In this document: one piece after another, positions 1-5,105 of the stretch
Layout of the letters: each line of letters begins with the position of its first letter
How positions within the stretch are numbered: the first letter of the stretch is position 1
From: Deltaproteobacteria bacterium UBA3076
Lineage (GTDB): Bacteria; Desulfobacterota; Dissulfuribacteria; Dissulfuribacterales; UBA3076
NCBI GenBank assembly: GCA_002367355.1
Contig: DFBQ01000047.1
Location: 11,004 to 19,727 of the forward strand
Length of the DNA stretch: 8,724 nt
Reading direction: 5' to 3'
Notes under the pieces: model-generated
Databases searched by the model: none
The model's input: only the letters and a program-made list of their open reading frames with translations
What the model was told of the DNA's origin: nothing
Made by a program: the position numbers and the translations under genes

Positions 1-537
1 GTGTTGCGTATTGGTACCAGGATCCCTGTGGTGCTTCCCATGCGCATAACTGACGATTTGTGTCAGATGATGGCCGGACACCGTCCCCTCTGGATAAATA
101 CCCATTTCAATCATCCAAGAGAGATAACCCCTGAGTCCACAGATGCATGCGAAAGACTCCTCAGGGCAGGGATACCAGTGTCTAATCAGACTGTATTGTT
201 AAAGGGGGTCAATGATTCCCTGACGGTGATACGAGATCTGTGCCGTGGGCTTCAGAAGATCATGGTGAGACCTTACTACCTCTTCCACTGTGATGCAGTA
301 CGGGGGACAGATCACTTTCGCACGGATATCAGAAAGGGTGTGGAGATTATTCAGGGGCTGTGGGGCAAAATAGGTGGTTTGTGCATCCCGAACTATGTTG
401 TGGATCTGCCTGGCGGTGGAGGGAAGGCCCTGATGATACCTTCATCTCTGCTTGAAGTCGGCAAAGATGAGGCAATATTTCGTACCTTTGAAGGGAAAAT
501 AGTAAGATATCCTTGTCCTCGGGGAGCAGATTCTTAA
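1..537 (+). CDS. KamA-family radical SAM aminomutase, C-terminal part (5' end outside window)
   Basis: This is the C-terminal 178 residues of a lysine 2,3-aminomutase-family enzyme, a PLP- and SAM-dependent radical enzyme that moves an amino group from the alpha to the beta carbon. The GTG at base 1 is probably an internal Val codon, because the family has residues directly before the LRIGTR motif. By alignment from memory to clostridial lysine aminomutase, about 195 residues are missing, including the CxxxCxxC iron-sulfur motif. Visible are RIGTRIPVVLP (3-13), NTHFNHPREITPES (33-46), the PLP-lysine motif PGGGGK (K142), and D98 and D135. The last two match the aspartates that hold the substrate epsilon-amino group in lysine aminomutase, which favours lysine over glutamate as substrate. 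The protein ends soon after FEGKIVRYPCP and lacks the C-terminal CNCDVC zinc motif; S73 sits where the fourth zinc Cys would be. It therefore resembles the short EpmB-like class that acts on elongation factor P, but a free-lysine enzyme is possible. The neighbour to the left is not visible. Confidence 0.9.
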   Translation: MLRIGTRIPVVLPMRITDDLCQMMAGHRPLWINTHFNHPREITPESTDACERLLRAGIPVSNQTVLLKGVNDSLTVIRDLCRGLQKIMVRPYYLFHCDAVRGTDHFRTDIRKGVEIIQGLWGKIGGLCIPNYVVDLPGGGGKALMIPSSLLEVGKDEAIFRTFEGKIVRYPCPRGADS

Positions 538-624
538 AATTCTCTTTTCACGAATCTTATTAACATGACAATTCAAAATCAAGTCTTATTGTTTTTAACA
601 AAGACAATTAGACCTAAAGTGATT

Positions 625-800
625 GGTTCAAGGTTCAGGGTTCAAAGGTTATAAGGTATTGATATACATCACTTTAAAGCACAATACCCAGATTAACCTT
701 TTTCACCCATTGGGTGAAAACTGCCGTCTCTATTGAGGCATCATCCTTTTGATATCAGACAGTTAGGGTTCTCCAACCGTGAACCGTGAACCGTGAACCG
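625..800. repeat. Heptad-repeat inverted pair A
   Basis: The left arm (625-650) reads GGTTCAA, GGTTCAG, GGTTCAAA, GGTT. The right arm (775-800) is three exact copies of AACCGTG plus AACCG. The reverse complement of the left arm aligns with the right arm with about three mismatches and one inserted base over about 25 positions, so the two could pair as a long hairpin stem across 124 bases. The inner edge on the left is ATAAGGT and on the right TTCTCC(A), as in pairs B and C. Function is unknown. The right arm ends 53 bases before cfa. Confidence 0.85.
700..720. promoter_or_regulatory. Perfect 21-bp palindrome upstream of cfa, possible operator
   Basis: Two 10-base arms, TTTTCACCCA (700-709) and TGGGTGAAAA (711-720), are exact reverse complements about a single T. 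The length and symmetry suit a dimeric helix-turn-helix regulator. It lies 134 bases before the cfa start and between the two heptad arms. I see no T-tract beyond the arm to make it a normal terminator, though it could fold as a short RNA hairpin. The regulator is unknown. Confidence 0.4.
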
Positions 801-853
801 CTCAACCTAGGTTAGATGCAGTCAGTCCATAATGTTAACAGAGGAGGTATAGC

Positions 854-2044
854 ATGGAAGTCAAACAGGCCATGGATTTGTTTTTGTCCTTTTTGGGCAA
901 GGAATCTTCAATTCCGTGCAAGGTACGTTTTTGGGATGGTTCTGAACTATCTTTTGGAGTGGGACCTCCATCCTTCGTTATACATTTCAAGGTACCAGAT
1001 GCCTTGGATGCCATTCTGCTTGATCTGTCCATAGGGTTTGGAGAGGCCTATATGAGAGGCGACATAGAGGTGGATGGTGATCTGGGCGAGGTGATGAGCC
1101 TGGCCTATAAAGAAGATCTTTTTCCCAAGTTTTCACCAAGACAAAAGACCTATCTCTATTGGTTGAATTTAAAACATAAGGCGAGTCTAAAACAGACAAA
1201 AAAAGACGTGCAGGCCCATTATGACAGAGGCAACTCCTTTTATCAGTTGTGGCTTGACAAAGGCCTTAATTACTCCTGTGCATATTCCAGAAACGTCGGT
1301 GATTCCCTGGAGCAGGCACAGTTACAGAAGATACATCACACGCTTCACAAGCTCAGGCTCAGGCCAGGACAGAGGTTACTCGATATCGGGTGCGGTTGGG
1401 GAAGCCTGGTGATGGAGGCCGTCAGGTCTTGTGGAGTGAGAACTGTTGGGCTGACCCTTGCCGAAAACCAGTATGAACTTGGATGCAGGCGCATAGAGAA
1501 GGAGGGTTTATCTAGTGAGGCGGAAATCCGGCTTCAGGACTACAGGGAGGTTCCTGACGAAGAGCAGGGGACCTATGACCGGATAGTATCCATTGGTATG
1601 TTTGAGCATGTCGGCAAGGAGAATATCCCAGGCTTTTTAAAAAAAGTAGCAAAATTGCTCCGTCCAAAAGGAATATTATTGCTGCATACTATCGGACGGT
1701 TGAAGCCCGAGCCTATGGATACATGGATACAGAAATATATATTCCCAGGTGGTTACATACCTGCTCTTGGTGAGACAATAGAGGCTGCACAGGATGCGGG
1801 TATGGATTTTTTAGATTTAGAGGACTTGCGGCCCCATTACGACTTGACCTTGGATCGTTGGATAGAGAGATTTGAGGCAAATGTTACGCAGATCAGGGAA
1901 GTGATGGGGGAAGAGTTTATAAGGATGTGGAGGCTCTATCTCCACGGTTCCCAGAGGTCGTTTCGCCACGGTACACTGCATGTTTTTCAGCTTCTCTATT
2001 CTATAGGACGCAGGGAAGACTGGCGCCTTATCAGAGACAACTGA
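854..2044 (+). CDS. cfa: Cyclopropane-fatty-acyl-phospholipid synthase
   Basis: This enzyme adds a methylene group from S-adenosylmethionine across the double bond of unsaturated acyl chains in membrane phospholipids, acting at the inner face of the cytoplasmic membrane. It has 396 residues, close to the 382 of E. coli Cfa. An N-terminal lipid-handling region (about 20-110) is followed by AHYDRGNSFYQLWLD (121-135), the SAM-binding motif LLDIGCGWG (175-183) and SIGMFEHVG (246-254). Residues matching the E. coli catalytic and bicarbonate set are present: C142, E251, H278 and Y329. The start is fixed by AGGAGGT at 842-848, five bases before the ATG. It stands alone on the plus strand, 316 bases after the aminomutase gene, and converges with rtcB. 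The family also contains other SAM-dependent methyltransferases of lipids, but the full residue set makes cyclopropanation the best call. Confidence 0.93.
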   Translation: MEVKQAMDLFLSFLGKESSIPCKVRFWDGSELSFGVGPPSFVIHFKVPDALDAILLDLSIGFGEAYMRGDIEVDGDLGEVMSLAYKEDLFPKFSPRQKTYLYWLNLKHKASLKQTKKDVQAHYDRGNSFYQLWLDKGLNYSCAYSRNVGDSLEQAQLQKIHHTLHKLRLRPGQRLLDIGCGWGSLVMEAVRSCGVRTVGLTLAENQYELGCRRIEKEGLSSEAEIRLQDYREVPDEEQGTYDRIVSIGMFEHVGKENIPGFLKKVAKLLRPKGILLLHTIGRLKPEPMDTWIQKYIFPGGYIPALGETIEAAQDAGMDFLDLEDLRPHYDLTLDRWIERFEANVTQIREVMGEEFIRMWRLYLHGSQRSFRHGTLHVFQLLYSIGRREDWRLIRDN

Positions 2045-2102
2045 GCTGAAAATATCCGTGGTTGATGATTAAAGTTGTTTTGTTTTTATAAGAGGTCGGG
2101 AG

Positions 2103-3533
2103 TCAACCCTTTACACAGGCCATGGGTCTCAGCCGTGCCACTTTTCTTGCAAGTCCTGCCCTGTGCGTGGAATCCACTACCTCTGTAACATCCTTGTATG
2201 CTTCAGGTGCCTCTTCTGCCGCACCCCTGTAGCTCGCTGCCCGGATGAGGATGCCCCTGTGAGCCAATTCGGAGATTACCTTCCTGCCTTTCCAGCGTTT
2301 CAGCGCGGCCTTTCGACTCATTGAGCGGCCTGCGCCGTGGCATGCAGAACCCCAGGCCAGGGCTTCCCCGGTCTCCTGGCCTACCAGAATATAGGAACAG
2401 GTTCCCATAGTTCCACCTATGAGCACAGGTTGACCGACATTCCTGAATGCTTCAGGTATCTCGGGTCTGCCTGGACCAAAGGCCCTGGTAGCCCCTTTCC
2501 TGTGGACATAAAGGCGTTTCACCTCGCCATCTACCTCGTGTCTCTCTATTTTGCATGTGTTATGACTGACATCATAAAGGTTTTTCACTGTGGCCTCTGG
2601 AACTATTTCATGGAAAACCTGGCGTGTGAGATGAGTAATTACCTGCCGGTTGGCAAGTGCACAGTTTACCCCGCAGGCCATGGCCTTGTAATATCTCTCT
2701 CCTTCAGGAGAGTTTATTGGGGTGCAGACAAGTTCCCTCTCTCTAATGGGGATATGATACTTCTTGCTTGTCTTGTCCAGTACCTGAAGGTAATCAGTCC
2801 CAATCTGGTGCCCCAGTGCCCTGGAGCCGCAATGAATTGCCACTACTACATCTCCTTTTTTCAAACCAAAGGCCTCGGCTGAAGGCCGGTGAAATATCTC
2901 TTCCACATACTGTATTTCCAGATAGTGGTTTCCTGAGCCCAGGGTCCCAACCTCTCTGTACTGCCGGCGTTTGGCAATATCTGAGACACAAGAGGGGTCA
3001 GCCCCTTCCAGTCTTCCCTCCTCTTCAGTGTGGGCTAGGTCGTCGGGAAGCCCATAACCTTGTTCTACTGCCCATTCGGCACCTCCAGTGAGGACGTCGT
3101 CCAGCTCGGCAGGTGTGAGCCTGATTTTGCCTTCTGAACCGACACCCGCTGGTACAACCTGGAAGAGTCGATCAATCAGGGATTCGAGAAGGGGCAGGAT
3201 TTCGTCCCGGGTCAGACCGGTCAGCAGGTTCCGGACCCCGCAGGAAATATCATAGCCAACTCCGCCCACAGAGATTATACCGCCCTCATCAGGATCAAAG
3301 GCCGCTACGCCCCCAATGGGAAAACCATAGCCCCAATGGGCATCAGGCATGGCAATGGCAGCCTTCACGATCCCCGGCAGTGAAGCCACGTTGCTAATTT
3401 GTTCGCGGACCTTTTCGTCCATCTCGGAGACCAGGTCCTTACTGGCGAAGATGAGAGCAGGTACCCTCATGTCCTTATCCCTGGGGATTTCCCACTGATA
3501 CTCTCCCAAACGTTTTAGTTGCTTAAGCTCCAT
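2103..3533 (-). CDS. rtcB: RNA-splicing ligase RtcB
   Basis: RtcB joins RNA ends carrying a 2',3'-cyclic phosphate or 3'-phosphate to 5'-hydroxyl ends, using GTP and Mn2+; in bacteria it serves RNA repair. All 476 residues are present, the usual length of the PH1602-type enzyme. The metal and catalytic residues are in place: D95 and C98 in GYDISCG, N202 and H203 in GSGNH, H234 in AIHCGSR, H324 in SHNT, and the guanylylated histidine H399 in ACHGAGR. The numbering of the first five matches the Pyrococcus enzyme closely. The start is set by a strong AGGAGGTG on the minus strand (3538-3545). The gene lies 16 bases after archease, its activation partner, so the two are co-transcribed. No RtcR regulator or RtcA cyclase is within the window. 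Confidence 0.96.
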   Translation of the reverse strand: MELKQLKRLGEYQWEIPRDKDMRVPALIFASKDLVSEMDEKVREQISNVASLPGIVKAAIAMPDAHWGYGFPIGGVAAFDPDEGGIISVGGVGYDISCGVRNLLTGLTRDEILPLLESLIDRLFQVVPAGVGSEGKIRLTPAELDDVLTGGAEWAVEQGYGLPDDLAHTEEEGRLEGADPSCVSDIAKRRQYREVGTLGSGNHYLEIQYVEEIFHRPSAEAFGLKKGDVVVAIHCGSRALGHQIGTDYLQVLDKTSKKYHIPIRERELVCTPINSPEGERYYKAMACGVNCALANRQVITHLTRQVFHEIVPEATVKNLYDVSHNTCKIERHEVDGEVKRLYVHRKGATRAFGPGRPEIPEAFRNVGQPVLIGGTMGTCSYILVGQETGEALAWGSACHGAGRSMSRKAALKRWKGRKVISELAHRGILIRAASYRGAAEEAPEAYKDVTEVVDSTHRAGLARKVARLRPMACVKG

Positions 3534-3549
3534 TATTCACCTCCTGGGT

Positions 3550-3969
3550 TTATACATCCACAACACACTGTGCAATCCACCAGTCTCCATCTTGCCTGAC
3601 TGCCAGTTCCGTGAAAGTTGCTCCTTTGACTTCCACCCCTCGCTGGTGCCTTGAGAGATCAAAAGGTTCTCCCATTGCCGTTCCTGTAAGCCTATGATCC
3701 TGTATTTTCACTTTAAAGTCGCTGAATATCAGCCTCTGTATGTCGGACTCTGCCAAAAGGGAATTGAGCCAGGCGACAAACAGGCTTTCCAGATCAAAGG
3801 ACTCGCAGAAAATCGTGACTGATTTTTCAGGGATGACTGTGTCAAGGTCTTCCACCAGGAGCGAAAACATTGACTTCGCAGCATTTTCAAAGGCCTCTGA
3901 TAGTGTCTTGCCTCTACCCCTGATCCCCATGTCAGCTCCGTGTTCAAAGGTCTCAAAAAATGCCGTCAT
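3550..3969 (-). CDS. Archease (RtcB activator)
   Basis: Archease is a small cytosolic protein that speeds guanylylation of RtcB and allows multiple turnovers. This one has 139 residues, the family's normal size. The N-terminal motif FEHGADMGIRG (8-18) carries H10 and D13, and the C-terminal CVVDV carries the penultimate D138; in known archeases the equivalent acidic residues bind a divalent metal needed for activity. The segments SEAFENAAKSMFSLL (24-38) and ESLFVAWLNSLL (61-72) are typical of the fold. The gene directly precedes rtcB, a pairing widespread in bacteria and archaea. Its start overlaps the upstream membrane-protein gene by 17 bases and has only a weak GTGGGG Shine-Dalgarno, so translational coupling is likely. 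Confidence 0.95.
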   Translation of the reverse strand: MTAFFETFEHGADMGIRGRGKTLSEAFENAAKSMFSLLVEDLDTVIPEKSVTIFCESFDLESLFVAWLNSLLAESDIQRLIFSDFKVKIQDHRLTGTAMGEPFDLSRHQRGVEVKGATFTELAVRQDGDWWIAQCVVDV

Positions 3970-4195
3970 GTTTGCCCCACTTTTTGCGCCCCCATTCTAT
4001 CCATCCCCATATGGAAAGCCCTGTAAATACCACAAACAGGGCCGCCTGTGCATAAATGCCATAGTAGATATTTACGGTTATCCATCCAATGTTGGCTATC
4101 GTATAGACTGCAAAACCAGAACGTTTTTTTCTTATATTTAGTATTGCCCCTATTATACTGAGAGCGGTTAGTGTCCAGGGAAAAACATGATTCAT
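3953..4195 (-). CDS. Small three-helix membrane protein, PnuC-like/SemiSWEET-like
   Basis: This 80-residue protein has three predicted membrane helices (about 4-19, 28-45 and 49-66), a basic N-side loop (NIRKKRSG) and a charged tail (EWGRKKWGKHDG). The sequence SGFAVYTIANIGWITVNIYYGIYAQAALFVVFTGLSIWGWIEW resembles one half of the nicotinamide mononucleotide transporter PnuC, which has two three-helix repeats, and free-standing 70-90 residue relatives. That resemblance is from memory of the family pattern (aromatic-rich NxxW segment, final SIWGWxxW). A protein this short would have to work as a dimer, like SemiSWEETs. The substrate is unknown. The ATG at 4195 is the only usable start, since an in-frame stop lies 30 bases upstream; the Shine-Dalgarno (GGAG, about 14 bases away) is poor. 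It overlaps archease by 17 bases and heads the rtcB operon. Confidence 0.75.
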   Translation of the reverse strand: MNHVFPWTLTALSIIGAILNIRKKRSGFAVYTIANIGWITVNIYYGIYAQAALFVVFTGLSIWGWIEWGRKKWGKHDGIF

Positions 4196-4265
4196 GATTC
4201 CGCTGAAAATACTCCATCTGCTGCGTTACTTCAATTTCCTCGTCACTGCGACGCACAATACAATA
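4196..4265. other. Possible fragment of a dispersed intergenic sequence
   Basis: This stretch, with CATCTGCTGCGTTACTTC and CGTCACTGCGACGCAC on the plus strand, does not belong to the neighbouring genes. It reads like intergenic sequences that I recall turning up repeatedly in deltaproteobacterial genomes, often mistranslated as short ORFs beginning MRRSDEEIE. That is recollection, not a search result. It forms the leader of the membrane-protein gene. Confidence 0.3.
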
Positions 4266-4269
4266 AGTG

Positions 4270-4358
4270 TTGAATTTTGAATGTTGAATGTTGAATTAAG
4301 GTGTATGTTTTTTAAATCTTTTCCATAATTCAGCATTTAACATTCAGCATTCAACATT
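4270..4358. repeat. Heptad-repeat inverted pair B
   Basis: The left arm (4270-4297) is four 7-base units in perfect period: TTGAATT, TTGAATG twice, TTGAATT. The right arm (4327-4358) is AATTCAG, CATTTAA, CATTCAG, CATTCAA and a final CATT. The reverse complement of the left arm matches the first 28 bases of the right arm at 24 positions, with one mismatch per heptad. The 29-base loop begins AAGGT and ends TTTTCCAT. It lies 10 bases past the stop of the ISOC hydrolase gene on the minus strand, so its transcript could form an AU-rich 3' hairpin. Confidence 0.9.
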
Positions 4359-4368
4359 TACTATTGAC

Positions 4369-4935
4369 TCACTTCAAGTGCGGCAACATAGCCTTGAACG
4401 CCGGGGTGCCAGCCTTTCCGAGCAATTCGTAAACTGCCATCTCTGCCGGTCCTACAGATGCTCCGATAGCTTCCATCCGGCTCAGAGCTAATTTAGCATT
4501 TCGCTTTTTCCTGGATGATATTGCATCAGCCACTATCCATGGCCTGTATCCCGTTTTGATTGCGCAAACGGCAGTCTGATAAACGCATATATGGGCCTCA
4601 ACCCCTACCATAATCAGGGTGTCAACAGAGACAGGCAGATTGGTAAGGACCTGTTTCACACTGTTATTTGCCAGGGCATTGAACTCAATCTTGTCCACGC
4701 AAGTGACATCCGCAAGCAGCCCGGCAAGCTCAGGTACGAATGGTCCGAGGCCCTTTTCATATTGTGTTGTTGCTATAATAGGTATCTCCATAGCCTTGGC
4801 ACAGTGTATCATAAGGGAGGTATTGCGTATTACCCTGTCTATTTTATGAATGGCCTTCATGAGGCGCTCCTGGGGATCGATGACCAGGAGGCAACAGCGT
4901 CCGGGGTTCAGGATATCAAGGTGATCAGGTTTCAT
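4369..4935 (-). CDS. Isochorismatase-family (ISOC2-like) cysteine hydrolase
   Basis: This is a cytosolic hydrolase of 188 residues with the isochorismatase fold. The likely catalytic triad is D20 (in LLVIDPQ), K82 (in VDKIEFNA) and C117 (in GVEAHICV, which also carries the usual cis-peptide region). The segment TTQYEKGLGPFVPEL (56-70) and the tail SSRKKRNAKLALSRMEAIGA (140-159) look like the eukaryotic ISOC1/ISOC2 and related bacterial YcaC-like branch, whose substrates are mostly unknown. It lacks the Asp/His metal-binding set of nicotinamidase, so I do not call that activity. The start is supported by AAGGAG (4943-4948 on the minus strand), seven bases before the ATG. A strong palindrome sits directly upstream of this site. 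The gene is separated from the next one downstream by 173 bases. Confidence 0.88.
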   Translation of the reverse strand: MKPDHLDILNPGRCCLLVIDPQERLMKAIHKIDRVIRNTSLMIHCAKAMEIPIIATTQYEKGLGPFVPELAGLLADVTCVDKIEFNALANNSVKQVLTNLPVSVDTLIMVGVEAHICVYQTAVCAIKTGYRPWIVADAISSRKKRNAKLALSRMEAIGASVGPAEMAVYELLGKAGTPAFKAMLPHLK

Positions 4936-4948
4936 ACATTAACTCCTT

Positions 4949-4989
4949 ACAAAAAAGGACGCGTGTATTATAACACGCGTCCTTTTTGT
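4949..4989. terminator. Strong palindrome with A/T-flanked stem: bidirectional terminator or operator-promoter
   Basis: Arms at 4952-4966 and 4973-4987 are exact 15-base reverse complements (AAAAAGGACGCGTGT on the plus strand). Allowing one bulged A, the pairing extends to 4949 and 4989. A GC-rich core flanked by A and T tracts is the layout of a bidirectional intrinsic terminator, and it lies 118 bases past the transporter stop. However, on the minus strand the hairpin ends only three bases before the Shine-Dalgarno of the ISOC gene, and its six-base loop reads exactly TATAAT. It may therefore also be a -10 box embedded in an operator. Confidence 0.7.
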
Positions 4990-4990
4990 C

Positions 4991-5069
4991 GAAACTGGAA
5001 ATTCGAAATTCGAAATTAGGTAACAAATCTACATCTTTGTGTTTTTTCCAATTTCAAGTTTCAAATTTC
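4991..5069. repeat. Heptad-repeat inverted pair C
   Basis: The left arm (4991-5018) is GAAACTG, GAAATTC twice, GAAATTA, in exact 7-base period. The right arm (5049-5069) is CAATTTC, AAGTTTC, AAATTTC. The reverse complement of the left arm's last three units matches the right arm at 17 of 21 positions. The 30-base loop begins GGT, after the A that closes the last heptad, and ends TTTTTTC before the right arm's CA. It lies 36 bases past the transporter stop, next to the palindrome at 4949-4989. Confidence 0.85.
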
Positions 5070-5105
5070 ACTACCAATGACCTATCATGAAGGATGCCAT
5101 AATTT

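Larger units (their letters stand above)
538..853. other. Intergenic spacer between the aminomutase gene and cfa
   Basis: These 316 bases hold no convincing gene. The first 85 bases are AT-rich, with only a loose hairpin around 582-606 (GTCT and AGAC arms about an AT-rich centre), too weak to call a terminator for the aminomutase gene. Next come the left heptad arm (625-650), an 8-bp palindrome CTTTAAAG (672-679), the perfect palindrome at 700-720, the right heptad arm (775-800) and a 10-bp palindrome AACCTAGGTT (804-813). The cfa Shine-Dalgarno AGGAGGT is at 842-848. Possible promoter pieces for cfa, such as TTGATA at 659-664 with CACAAT at 680-685 or TATAAG at 650-655, are poorly spaced or lack a partner, so I do not assign a promoter. 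Confidence 0.6.

Noticed and set aside
538..620. Intrinsic terminator after the aminomutase gene
   Set aside because: Only short AT-rich complementarities occur (TTGTT with AACAA, GTCT with AGAC), too weak to call.
775..807. CRISPR array or direct-repeat array
   Set aside because: The 7-base units are contiguous with no spacers, far too short for CRISPR repeats, and there are no cas genes.
816..1034. Open frame of 72 codons on the plus strand overlapping the cfa start
   Set aside because: It overlaps cfa in another frame, while the ideal Shine-Dalgarno at 842-848 serves the cfa ATG.
2045..2102. Terminator between convergent cfa and rtcB
   Set aside because: The 58 bases hold a T-rich run but no stem-loop that I can pair convincingly.
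2337..2882. Open frame of 181 codons on the plus strand
   Set aside because: It lies wholly antisense within rtcB, whose catalytic motifs are all intact, and its translation shows no recognisable domain.
3966..4256. Open frame beginning MRRSDEEIE on the minus strand
   Set aside because: It overlaps the three-helix membrane protein in another frame. That protein has coherent membrane segments, while this frame does not and starts in the suspected dispersed sequence.
4369..4935. Nicotinamidase, which would have linked to the PnuC-like protein as an NAD salvage pair
   Set aside because: The metal-binding Asp/His residues of nicotinamidase are absent, and the sequence fits the ISOC2-like branch, so the metabolic link is unsupported.
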